Of a stretch of DNA of 8,879 bases, positions 1 to 5,826 are shown piece by piece. The DNA is from Actinomycetota bacterium (GTDB taxonomy: Bacteria; Actinomycetota; Geothermincolia; Fen-727; Anoxymicrobiaceae). The notes beneath the pieces were generated by a model, which was not told the DNA's origin, did no database searches, and was given only the letters and a program-made list of their open reading frames with translations. The position numbers and the translations under genes are program-made. Location of the stretch: positions 1-8,879 of the forward strand of contig JAENXM010000062.1 in NCBI GenBank assembly GCA_016649525.1, read 5' to 3'. The first letter of the stretch is position 1, and the number at the start of each line of letters is the position of its first letter.

Positions 1-706
1 CGGTTAACCGCTCGGTTCGCCCGCTGGGCAATTCAATCCTGAACAGACGGACCGGCGTTTCAACATATTGTGTTACATGGATAGTATCGTCTTCCTCGCT
101 CGAAGCTTCTTTCGCGCTTCCGTCCGTTGCGGTGTACAAGATCGCTTCGGGTCCTTCCCAACTGAAGTCGTTGACTCCGCCAGGCACTTCCGTCACCTGA
201 TCCAAGCTGCCGCTTTCGGGCTCCACGCTCCATACCTGAGCCCCGGACTCAAGCGTGACGCCAATGAATGCTATCGCTTTGCCTCGGGGTGACCATTTGA
301 GACCGCTGATCGACATGAACTCAGAGCCGACAAGTTTCTTCGTGCTCATGTCATCCACATTTGTTACAGACAGGGCGAAGAGCGGAGCCTCCTTCCCTCC
401 CGTATAACCGGTCTTTACCCAGGCTACGCTTGAGCCACCCGGGGATACCGCCTGCTCGGCAACTGATTCCATGTACAGCAGGTCGTCGATAGATATTCCC
501 TGCGACTCGCCTATCTTCCGCCCCTGTTTCTTGGAGGGGTTCACCAGCTCAAGTCCTGAAGACCCGCACCCCACCAAGCAGAGAATGGCAATGAGTAAAA
601 CCAGGGCAAGAGTAATGACCGAAGCAAAACTATTCGATCGGTGTCTTCCCGCGGAATCCCGTTCAGGCGATTTGCCTGCTGGACCTCCAATTAAACCAGT
701 CATCAT
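1..706 (-). CDS. Beta-propeller lipoprotein, probable S9-family peptidase (N-terminal part)
   Basis: The reading frame starts at 706 and runs off the left edge, giving about 235 residues. After a basic n-region, a hydrophobic stretch (about residues 28-43) ends in the lipobox LVGC with Cys47, so an exported, lipid-anchored protein is expected. The mature part begins with an S9-like N-terminal pattern, ISIDDLLYMESVAEQAVSP. It continues with PD40/TolB-like blade motifs such as LKWSPRGKAIAF and LFRIELPSGRTERLT. In S9 (prolyl oligopeptidase/acylaminoacyl peptidase) proteins such a propeller precedes an alpha/beta-hydrolase peptidase domain, which would lie outside this window. A non-peptidase TolB-like propeller lipoprotein is therefore still possible. 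Two consecutive ATGs (706 and 703) could start it; AAGGG lies 5 to 8 bases upstream. By eye its third codon positions are less GC-rich than in the genes to the right. Confidence 0.72.
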   Translation of the reverse strand, partial: MMTGLIGGPAGKSPERDSAGRHRSNSFASVITLALVLLIAILCLVGCGSSGLELVNPSKKQGRKIGESQGISIDDLLYMESVAEQAVSPGGSSVAWVKTGYTGGKEAPLFALSVTNVDDMSTKKLVGSEFMSISGLKWSPRGKAIAFIGVTLESGAQVWSVEPESGSLDQVTEVPGGVNDFSWEGPEAILYTATDGSAKEASSEEDDTIHVTQYVETPVRLFRIELPSGRTERLT

Positions 707-741
707 CGTTTCCCTTCATTGTTCAATAGATTAGCTTCATT

Positions 742-770
742 ACAGTAGCCAGTGGCTCGAGAACAGTCAA
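742..770 (-). promoter_or_regulatory. Candidate sigma70-type promoter for the beta-propeller lipoprotein
   Basis: On the minus strand TTGACT (770-765) is followed after 17 bases by TACTGT (747-742). The -35 matches the consensus at five of six positions. The -10 matches at only three, so the call is tentative. Transcription would start near 735, about 29 bases before the ATG at 706. The rest of the gap between this gene and the tRNA (707-827) shows no other recognisable feature, and no clear terminator follows the tRNA, so read-through from the tRNA promoter is also possible. Confidence 0.35.
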
Positions 771-827
771 CGACCCGAGTATGCTTGCATGTGGAGTCTT
801 GCAGTACGATAAATCTAGATAAAAGGA

Positions 828-903
828 TGGAGCGGGAAACGGGTCTCGAACCCGCGACCTTCAGCTTGGGAAGCTGACGCTCTACCTGCTGAGCTATTCC
901 CGC
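828..903 (-). tRNA. tRNA-Gly (anticodon CCC)
   Basis: The minus strand folds into a complete cloverleaf of 76 bases with the 3' CCA encoded (828-830). The acceptor stem GCGGGAA/TTCCCGC is perfect. The D arm is GCTC/GAGC. The anticodon stem TCAGC/GCTGA carries the loop TTCCCAA, whose middle bases give anticodon CCC. The T arm GCGGG/CCCGT encloses TTCGAGA. The discriminator base is U, as usual for bacterial tRNA-Gly. It decodes GGG and would overlap in decoding with a UCC isoacceptor elsewhere in the genome. A strong promoter lies directly upstream. Confidence 0.97.
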
Positions 904-915
904 TCGCAAACTCAG

Positions 916-944
916 ATTATAAAGTGACTTCTCGCTGCCTGCAA
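916..944 (-). promoter_or_regulatory. Promoter of tRNA-Gly
   Basis: On the minus strand TTGCAG (944-939), a 17-base spacer and a perfect TATAAT (921-916) form a consensus-like sigma70 promoter. Transcription would start near 909, about six bases before the mature tRNA 5' end at 903. The -35 box ends only six bases from the left terminal repeat of the adjacent inverted-repeat element (950-1082). Confidence 0.7.
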
Positions 945-973
945 ACCATGGGGTCACACCACTTTTGTTGCAT

Positions 974-992
974 CCCGGCCTAAGAGGCCGGG
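974..992. repeat. Hairpin 1 inside the inverted-repeat element
   Basis: CCCGGCC and GGCCGGG form a perfect 7-bp stem around the 5-base loop TAAGA. It directly abuts the left terminal repeat. No run of T follows on either strand, so it is not an intrinsic terminator. Confidence 0.8.
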
Positions 993-1016
993 CTAAAGTT
1001 TCCCTGCCCTGTTTAG

Positions 1017-1035
1017 GCGGGTCTCTCAGACCCGC
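1017..1035. repeat. Hairpin 2 inside the inverted-repeat element
   Basis: GCGGGTCT and AGACCCGC form a perfect 8-bp stem around a 3-base CTC loop. No T run follows, so a terminator role is unlikely. Two short GC-rich palindromes within one small element are typical of REP doublets. Confidence 0.8.
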
Positions 1036-1136
1036 GTTACCCGGGCTAAAGGGACGCAATGCAATAAAATTGGACTGACCCCGACGTTAGATTGACCGAA
1101 AACATCCCCCGGCTGGTGCCCCTTCCTCTCAAACTA

Positions 1137-1167
1137 TTGGCTTTTTCTGCCGATACATAAATATAGT
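1137..1167 (+). promoter_or_regulatory. Weak candidate promoter of the two-component operon
   Basis: The AT-rich stretch upstream of the kinase contains TTGGCT (1137-1142) and, further on, AATATA (1160-1165, 17-base spacing) or TATAGT (1162-1167, 19-base spacing). It is the only promoter-like sequence seen between the inverted-repeat element and the kinase. The kinase ribosome binding site GGGGAGG (1175-1181) follows, four bases before the ATG at 1186. The short leader implied leaves the exact -10 uncertain. Confidence 0.3.
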
Positions 1168-1185
1168 AGAGAGCGGGGAGGCCGA

Positions 1186-2415
1186 ATGACCAAGCCGAAG
1201 GTACTTGTAGTAGAAGACGAAGAGGACACATCGAATGCAATCTCGATGATCCAGAAGATATCGGATATCCTGGCGTCCGCCACGGTCCTCGATGAACTGC
1301 TCGACAGGCTCGCGGATGAGTTGATGGCCGCCTTCGATACCATAGCCTGCGCGTTCATCCTCAACGACGACGAAACTGAAGCCTACGCCTTCAGAAAAAA
1401 CGACAGGGCCCGGGCCAAGAGCGTCAGCAGAACCATCGTTCCACCCGAGATCGACGAGAAGCTCAGGCGGGCTCTGGCATCGAGCCGCGGCCCCACCCTG
1501 TTAAGCGGACTCGAAGGTCTGCAGCTCGACGATGTCCTGCCGGGCTCGAAAAAGGCGGAGGACGGGTACATAGTCGCACTTCTTGAGGGCACGACACGGC
1601 TCGGCGCCATCGTCATATCAGTAGGCCCGGGGTTCTCACTCTCGCCCGAGGGGGAGCAGCTGCTTGCGACGGTTTCCAATCTGGTCTCTCTGGCCGTTGC
1701 AAAGGGCCGCGTCGGCGGGAGCCTGCAGGAGGGCGAGTTAGTGCACAGGAGACTTGTCCATCAGTGCATAACCGCGCAGGAATCGGAGCGCAGGCGTCTC
1801 GCCGGAGAGATCCACGACGGCGTGGTGCAGTCTCTCGTCGGAATATCCTACCGCCTCCAGGCCCTCGAGAAGAAGATGCCGTCGGGTGTGGATGACGGGT
1901 TCAGAAAGAACCTGAAGCTTCTGGAGGACCAGCTAACCTGCGATATAAACGAGATCAGGTCAATGCTCGCGGGGCTTCGCCCGCCCACGCTGAACGGCAC
2001 AAGCCTCTTCAGCTCCCTGGACACCTACCTCAAGAACTTCGGCATCAAGAATAACATGCAGGCAAGCCTGCTCGTGCCGGACGATCTCCCCACCCTGTCG
2101 AGAGACGCACAGATCAACATATTCCGAATCTTCCAGGAGACACTCAACAACATCGAAAAACATTCCAAAGCTACAGAGGTATCCGTTGAAATAGACGTCG
2201 GGCTCAAAGACTTCTTTATGACCATATGTGACAATGGCAGGGGGTTTCATGTTATAAATAGACGTGGGCTGGCAAGCCACCTGGGGATTGCGAGCATGCG
2301 AGAGCGGACCGAACTATTTGGAGGTCAGTTCAACATCAAGTCGGAATCCGGGCAGGGTTCAACGGTCAAGCTTACCATCCCTCTGGAACAGATTACTGAG
2401 GATGAACATGTCTGA
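1186..2415 (+). CDS. Soluble GAF-domain sensor histidine kinase, NarL-type (HisKA_3/HATPase_c)
   Basis: The 409-residue protein has no membrane segment, so it should sense a cytoplasmic signal and autophosphorylate a histidine for transfer to the next gene's product. A GAF-like input region spans about residues 22-178. The dimerisation/H-box ESERRRLAGEIHDGVVQ (about 199-215) places the phosphorylated His at 210, followed by Asp211 as usual in HisKA_3 proteins. The N-box is QETLNNIEKH (316-325), the G1 box DNGRGF (349-354), and the last G box lies around GIASMRERTELFGG (about 367-380). Residues 5-14 (KVLVVEDEED) look exactly like the first strand and acidic pocket of a response-regulator receiver, but the rest of that domain is missing. 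The ATG is preceded by GGGGAGG. The end overlaps the regulator gene by 8 bases, indicating translational coupling. The ligand or stimulus cannot be told. Confidence 0.92.
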   Translation: MTKPKVLVVEDEEDTSNAISMIQKISDILASATVLDELLDRLADELMAAFDTIACAFILNDDETEAYAFRKNDRARAKSVSRTIVPPEIDEKLRRALASSRGPTLLSGLEGLQLDDVLPGSKKAEDGYIVALLEGTTRLGAIVISVGPGFSLSPEGEQLLATVSNLVSLAVAKGRVGGSLQEGELVHRRLVHQCITAQESERRRLAGEIHDGVVQSLVGISYRLQALEKKMPSGVDDGFRKNLKLLEDQLTCDINEIRSMLAGLRPPTLNGTSLFSSLDTYLKNFGIKNNMQASLLVPDDLPTLSRDAQINIFRIFQETLNNIEKHSKATEVSVEIDVGLKDFFMTICDNGRGFHVINRRGLASHLGIASMRERTELFGGQFNIKSESGQGSTVKLTIPLEQITEDEHV

Positions 2416-3049
2416 GATAAAAGTGATGATAGTTGACGACCATCACCTTGTGCGCGAAGGCCTGAAAGCCGTTCTCGACAATGGGAACGACATAAAGGTG
2501 GTCGGAGAGGCCGCGACGGCCGAGGACGCGCTGAAGACGTTGGAACAGTCCGATCCCGATGTCGTCCTCATGGACATCAGCATGCCCGGCATGGGCGGGA
2601 TTAAGGCGACTAAGTTGATCCGCGACAGGTACCCCGATGTGAAGGTCGTGATATTGACGATGCTAGACCAGGAGGGATATGTCTACGAGGCCGTCAAAGC
2701 CGGGGCCACGGGTTACATGTTGAAGAGCACGTCGTCCGACGAGCTGCTCCGCGCGATAAAGACTGTTTACGACGGCAAAGCGCTTCTGCACCCCGACGCG
2801 ACCGCGCAGCTCCTCAAGGAATTCGCGAACCTTGCCGAGAACCGCGGGCAGGACTACGGCCTTTCCAACAGGGAGATGGAAGTCCTGCAACTGCTCTCGG
2901 AGGGGACGACCAACAAAGAGATAGCCAAGTCGCTTTACATAAGCGAGCAGACCGTTAAGACACACCTCGCACATATCTTCGGCAAGCTCGGTACCTCCGA
3001 CAGGACCGAGACCGTGGCCAAGGCCCTGCGGAACGGCCTTGTCGCCTGA
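2408..3049 (+). CDS. NarL/FixJ-family response regulator (REC-LuxR HTH)
   Basis: This 213-residue transcription factor is the evident partner of the upstream kinase. The receiver domain (residues 4-120) has the acidic pair Asp10/Asp11, the phosphoacceptor Asp56 in VLMDISMPG, the switch residue Thr84 in VVILTM and the conserved Lys106 in GYMLKS. A LuxR-type helix-turn-helix follows at about 150-213 (LSNREMEVLQLLSEGTTNKEIA, whose recognition part is SEQTVKTHL). Both length and order are typical of NarL. The frame is open back to 2264, but GAGG at 2398-2401 lies six bases before the ATG at 2408, and the receiver strand starts right there. An ATG at 2402 would add two residues. Its targets are unknown; autoregulation is common in the family but no operator is visible here. 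Confidence 0.95.
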   Translation: MSEIKVMIVDDHHLVREGLKAVLDNGNDIKVVGEAATAEDALKTLEQSDPDVVLMDISMPGMGGIKATKLIRDRYPDVKVVILTMLDQEGYVYEAVKAGATGYMLKSTSSDELLRAIKTVYDGKALLHPDATAQLLKEFANLAENRGQDYGLSNREMEVLQLLSEGTTNKEIAKSLYISEQTVKTHLAHIFGKLGTSDRTETVAKALRNGLVA

Positions 3050-3054
3050 GGCCG
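3034..3054. terminator. Weak hairpin at the end of the regulator gene, between convergent genes
   Basis: CGGCCT (3034-3039) and AGGCCG (3049-3054) can pair around a 9-base loop that includes the regulator's stop codon. The convergent hydrolase gene ends only 26 bases from the regulator stop, so a shared terminator is expected here. No T run follows on either strand, so intrinsic termination is doubtful. Confidence 0.25.
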
Positions 3055-3075
3055 GGTAGATCGACCGCCCACAGT

Positions 3076-4071
3076 CTATCCAGTCCGGATACCAAGGATA
3101 TCCTCTTCGATGCGCCCGTTCTCGATCAATATCTCGAGGTGACCGACCGTCTCCTTGAGCGAGAGGAACAGCTGCAGCTCGTCGCCGCTCGAGACCTCTT
3201 CCCTGAAAAGCTCGAGCGTAACATCCCAGAGGTTTTTTGCCCCATCGGATACAATCTCCACGACCCGGTCCGCCCGCAGCCCGTGGTGCATCTTTATCTC
3301 GGCGGCCCTCCTCGCCGGTTCCGCGAAAGGTTCCTCGTGCCCGGGAAGCGCGAGCTCCCCTTCCAGGCTCTCGATTATCCCGAGCGAGTCGATGTAATCA
3401 GCAAGGCCAGAGATCTTCCCGCCGCGGCTGGGAAAATATATCTCGGGGTTTGGCGTTATTCCTGGCAGCAGGTGGTCGCCGGTGATGAGGAGTCCTTCGC
3501 TCTCCAGCTCGAGCACTATCTGACCCGCCGCATGGCCGGGACAGTGCCAGACCCTGGCCCGGTGCCTACTTCCCTCTACGACCTCCCCTCCCATCAACTG
3601 ACGGTCGACCGGGCACGACCTGGCAACGCTTGCGAACCCGGCGCTCACAGCCGAGAGTCCCGACGCCAGCTCCTCCGGTATCCCCCACCTCAACATGAGT
3701 TCCACATAGAAGTCGAACGTGTCTTTGATGGAGCTCTCGAAATCGCTCACCCTCCACGCGTCCTCCCTGTGTACCCACACCTCGAGGCCGAGCCCCTCCC
3801 TGAAATGCCTCGCAAGCCCGTGGTGGTCTATGTGGCCGTGCGTCACGATAAGGCGCTCAATGGACCCGGGGTCGAGCCCCACTTCTTTGATAGCGGACAG
3901 GATCCCCTCGTAGAGCCCCGGCATAATCGGGCCGCTGTCAACCAGGATGAGCGGTGGAAAGTCGATCAGATAGATAGAGACGGAACCCACCTCGAAGGGC
4001 ACCTCGATGCGGATGCGGTAGATCCCGTCCCGGATTTCCTCGATCGTTGGATTCGCCTTCGTCGCTCCCAC
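3076..4071 (-). CDS. Metallo-beta-lactamase-fold hydrolase, LACTB2-like
   Basis: This predicted cytoplasmic protein of 331 residues (GTG start at 4071) carries the complete dinuclear metal site of the superfamily. It has THGHIDHHG with His78, His80, Asp82 and His83, then His180 in CPGHAAGQ, Asp199 in ITGDHLL and His245 in LPGHEEP. After the fold a helical C-terminal tail of about 80 residues (starting AEPARRAAEIKMHHGLRADR) resembles the winged-helix end of LACTB2/glyoxalase-II-like hydrolases. The substrate cannot be read off; family members cleave thioesters, esters or nucleic acids. It is the last gene of a minus-strand operon behind two diacylglycerol-kinase paralogues, 27 bases after the second. 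The frame can be extended to a TTG at 4080, but AGGAGG would then touch the start codon. From GTG the same AGGAGG sits 9 bases upstream, so GTG is preferred. Confidence 0.9.
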   Translation of the reverse strand: MGATKANPTIEEIRDGIYRIRIEVPFEVGSVSIYLIDFPPLILVDSGPIMPGLYEGILSAIKEVGLDPGSIERLIVTHGHIDHHGLARHFREGLGLEVWVHREDAWRVSDFESSIKDTFDFYVELMLRWGIPEELASGLSAVSAGFASVARSCPVDRQLMGGEVVEGSRHRARVWHCPGHAAGQIVLELESEGLLITGDHLLPGITPNPEIYFPSRGGKISGLADYIDSLGIIESLEGELALPGHEEPFAEPARRAAEIKMHHGLRADRVVEIVSDGAKNLWDVTLELFREEVSSGDELQLFLSLKETVGHLEILIENGRIEEDILGIRTG

Positions 4072-4080
4072 CTCCCCCAA

Positions 4081-4086
4081 CCTCCT
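4081..4086 (-). promoter_or_regulatory. Ribosome binding site that decides the hydrolase start
   Basis: AGGAGG on the minus strand ends directly before a TTG (4080-4078) and 9 bases before a GTG (4071-4069). The normal spacing points to GTG as the real start. The site lies within the short gap after the preceding gene's stop (4101-4099). Confidence 0.7.
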
Positions 4087-4098
4087 ACAATGAGCGGG

Positions 4099-4734
4099 TC
4101 AGCACTTCACGAAGGGAGGCGGGTCCGGAGGCTTCCTTGGAACACTGACCTTGAGCCCGTCGCGCACCATGGAGAGCTCCAGCTTCTCGCCGGCCGCGTA
4201 CTTATACACCTCACCGTCTTGTAACGCAGGGCGTTGTACGCGACTTCCGCGTCTTCCGACACCGACCTGGACGATCGCGTACCGGTCGTTCCATTTTATG
4301 AGGTCTATCCTTCGGCTGTTGTCCGTGAGCAGAATATCGAGGGCGCGGTTCCTGTCCCTCGGGACTCCGACGTTGTGACAGTATTCGTCGGCCGTGCCGG
4401 CCGGGAACACGGCGAGCGTCTTCTCGCATCCCTTAGAAGACATCATGCCGTTGAGGATCTCGTTCACGGTCCCGTCGCCCCCGACCGCTACCACGACGTC
4501 AACCTGTTCGACCCAGCGCTTTACGATGTCCTCCGCGTGCCCGGGGTTCTCGGTGATGAAGGTCTCGTGGTTGATGCCGAGGCGCCCCATCTGCTTCAGG
4601 AGCCACAGGCCCTCCTTGATCGCTTTGCCGCCCCTCGAGACCGGGTTGATGACCACCAGGTACTTCTGCCGCCTGCCCTCCGCCTCTTCCTCCTTCATCG
4701 GTCTCTTGACGCTCTCCTGCGTGAAACGCTCCAT
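4099..4734 (-). CDS. Internally deleted diacylglycerol-kinase-family protein, probably decayed
   Basis: The 211-residue product aligns with the adjacent full-length paralogue through the nucleotide-binding domain: YLVVINPVSRGG (25-36), VGGDGTVNE (84-92) and FPAGTADEY (110-118). At residue 160 the alignment breaks. Residues 161-172 do not match in frame, then QDGEVYKYAAGEKLEL to VSVPRK rejoins the paralogue's extreme C-terminus. About 117 residues are absent, including the conserved MPGASMDDGELD region of the beta-sandwich domain. Reading the break in the +1 frame (4256 down to 4218) gives EDAEVAYNALRYK, which matches the paralogue's LDAEIAHRSYGSK. So a small frameshift and a larger deletion compensate each other and leave the frame open. 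Loss of half the second domain makes independent kinase activity doubtful; an accessory role is possible. The start lies two bases after the preceding stop, with only a weak ribosome binding site. Confidence 0.82.
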   Translation of the reverse strand: MERFTQESVKRPMKEEEAEGRRQKYLVVINPVSRGGKAIKEGLWLLKQMGRLGINHETFITENPGHAEDIVKRWVEQVDVVVAVGGDGTVNEILNGMMSSKGCEKTLAVFPAGTADEYCHNVGVPRDRNRALDILLTDNSRRIDLIKWNDRYAIVQVGVGRRGSRVQRPALQDGEVYKYAAGEKLELSMVRDGLKVSVPRKPPDPPPFVKC

Positions 4735-4736
4735 TC

Positions 4737-5735
4737 TTACGCCCCCGCCTGCTTGCGCGGAACCCGCACGCTTATCGCAAGGGGTTCCACCTTCATCTCC
4801 AACCGCTCCCCCCCCGGGAAAACCACCACCTCACCGTCGAACTGCGCGTAGACACCGTCCAGGCACTCGATCGTTATGTCCCCCCCGCTGTACTGGTTGA
4901 AATCACGGGTCCAGGTATGCTTTCCAACAGTCAACAGAACGAAGAGGAAGAGCGCCTTCAACTTGTTCATCGGGTAGAAGGCCGCCATGTCGAGCTCGCC
5001 GTCGTCCATGCTCGCCCCGGGCATCATCCTCAGGTACCTTCCGTAGCTCCCGGCGTTGCCGGCCACCACGAGCATGTATTCGCCATCGAGGTGCTCCTCC
5101 CCGACATCGATTGACAGGCGAAACCTGGGGAGGGGCTTGAACAACATCCCGAGCCCGTGGTACCAGTAGGCGAGGAGCCGCATGTGCTTGCTGCCGTATG
5201 AGCGGTGGGCTATCTCCGCGTCGAGCCCCATCCCCACCGTTACGGCAGCGAAGCGCTCGTTGACCCGCATAAGGTCGATTTTCCTCTCGTACTCCCCTAG
5301 CATGACCTTCAACGCCTCCTCGCGGTCGCGCGGTATCTTCATGTTGCGGGCGAAGTCGTCGGCAGTGCCGCTGGGGAATACTGCGAGCTTTCGCGCTCTC
5401 TGCCCGGAGCTCATGATGCCGTTTATGACCTCGTTGATGGTGCCATCCCCCCCGACCGCCACTATCACGTCCACCGGCTCCGACCAGGTCGCTATCAGCT
5501 CCTGGGCGTGGCCCGCCTTCTCCGTGAAGAGCGCCTCGTGCTCGATGCCCATATGCCGGAGCTTGTTCAACAGCCAGACCCCCTGCCGCTGGGCGTATCC
5601 GCCACGCCCGACCGGGTTCACAACTACGAGGTATCTCTCCTCTGTCTCCAACTGAACCCCCGGTGAGAGTAGGTTTTCTGAACCAGGCGCCAAGCACAAA
5701 AGGATATCATAACCGGACCCACGCCACAGGCGCAT
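4737..5735 (-). CDS. Diacylglycerol kinase family protein (DgkB/YegS/LCB5-like)
   Basis: The product is a lipid kinase of the DAGK_cat superfamily, expected to phosphorylate diacylglycerol or a related lipid at the inner membrane face using ATP. From the ATG at 5735 (332 residues) it shows RYLVVVNPVGRGG (34-46), the nucleotide-binding VGGDGTINE (94-102), FPSGTADDFARN (120-131), and in the C-terminal beta-sandwich MPGASMDDGELD (238-249) and FDGEVVVFPGGE (299-310). Length is normal for the family. The start is uncertain. GGAAGG is only two bases from this ATG, and the first 28 codons have lower GC3 and no family resemblance. A TTG at 5651 (304 residues, beginning METEERY) with GGGGG upstream is a good alternative. 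A TATGAT box (5711-5706) could then be its promoter -10. It heads an operon with its truncated paralogue and the hydrolase. Confidence 0.92.
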   Translation of the reverse strand: MRLWRGSGYDILLCLAPGSENLLSPGVQLETEERYLVVVNPVGRGGYAQRQGVWLLNKLRHMGIEHEALFTEKAGHAQELIATWSEPVDVIVAVGGDGTINEVINGIMSSGQRARKLAVFPSGTADDFARNMKIPRDREEALKVMLGEYERKIDLMRVNERFAAVTVGMGLDAEIAHRSYGSKHMRLLAYWYHGLGMLFKPLPRFRLSIDVGEEHLDGEYMLVVAGNAGSYGRYLRMMPGASMDDGELDMAAFYPMNKLKALFLFVLLTVGKHTWTRDFNQYSGGDITIECLDGVYAQFDGEVVVFPGGERLEMKVEPLAISVRVPRKQAGA

Positions 5736-5748
5736 GCCCTTCCGGAGT

Positions 5749-5785
5749 AAAAACGGGCGCCGGCCCTTAATCCGCCCGCCTTTTT
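5749..5785. terminator. Symmetric terminator-like hairpin in the divergent intergenic region
   Basis: CGGGCG (5754-5759) pairs with CGCCCG (5773-5778) around a 13-base loop. It is flanked by AAAAA (5749-5753) on one side and CC plus TTTTT (5779-5785) on the other, so on both strands the stem is followed by a T run (directly preceded by two extra bases on the plus strand). It thus looks like a bidirectional intrinsic terminator, yet it sits between two divergent genes. On the minus strand it would lie in the leader of the kinase gene if that transcript starts further upstream. The stem is only 6 bp, so strength is uncertain. Confidence 0.4.
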
Positions 5786-5793
5786 GGTATCAT
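5785..5793 (+). promoter_or_regulatory. Candidate extended -10 promoter for the membrane phosphatase-like gene
   Basis: TG-G-TATCAT (5785-5793) is an extended -10 element. No convincing -35 box lies upstream because that space is taken by the hairpin and its T run. Transcription would start near 5800, giving a leader of about 27 bases before the TTG start at 5827. Confidence 0.35.
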
Positions 5794-5826
5794 TAACCAG
5801 ACGTACTGCCTGAAAAGGATTCTGAT

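Larger units (their letters stand above)
950..1082. mobile_element. REP/MITE-like non-autonomous element with terminal inverted repeats
   Basis: This 133-base non-coding segment is bounded by imperfect terminal inverted repeats of 24 bases. The left arm (950-973) starts GGGGTCA and ends TTGCAT. The right arm (1059-1082), read on the minus strand, also starts GGGGTCA and ends TTGCAT. The arms differ at four positions. Between them lie two perfect GC-rich hairpins (974-992 and 1017-1035) and a direct repeat CCGGGCTAAAG (988-998 and 1041-1051). There is no coding capacity and no evident target-site duplication. This architecture resembles palindromic elements mobilised in trans by Y1 (IS200/IS605-like, RAYT) transposases; that assignment is inferred, since no transposase gene is present. 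It separates the tRNA promoter from the kinase operon promoter. A purely local regulatory RNA structure is the alternative. Confidence 0.6.

Noticed and set aside
974..1035. The two hairpins as intrinsic terminators of the tRNA or kinase transcripts
   Set aside because: Neither is followed by a T run, and both lie upstream of the two divergent transcription units, not at their ends.
703..1059. Minus-strand open frame covering the tRNA and half of the inverted-repeat element
   Set aside because: It reads through a perfect tRNA gene and non-coding palindromes, and no protein pattern is seen.
2264..2407. Upstream extension of the response regulator frame inside the kinase gene
   Set aside because: It would overlap the kinase G box region. 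The receiver domain begins at 2408 and a ribosome binding site with correct spacing precedes that ATG.
3139..4224. Plus-strand open frame of 361 codons opposite the hydrolase gene
   Set aside because: It is the mirror of a gene with a full metal-binding motif set. Its own sequence is Pro/Arg/His-rich, has no motif, and it spans two minus-strand genes and their ribosome binding site.
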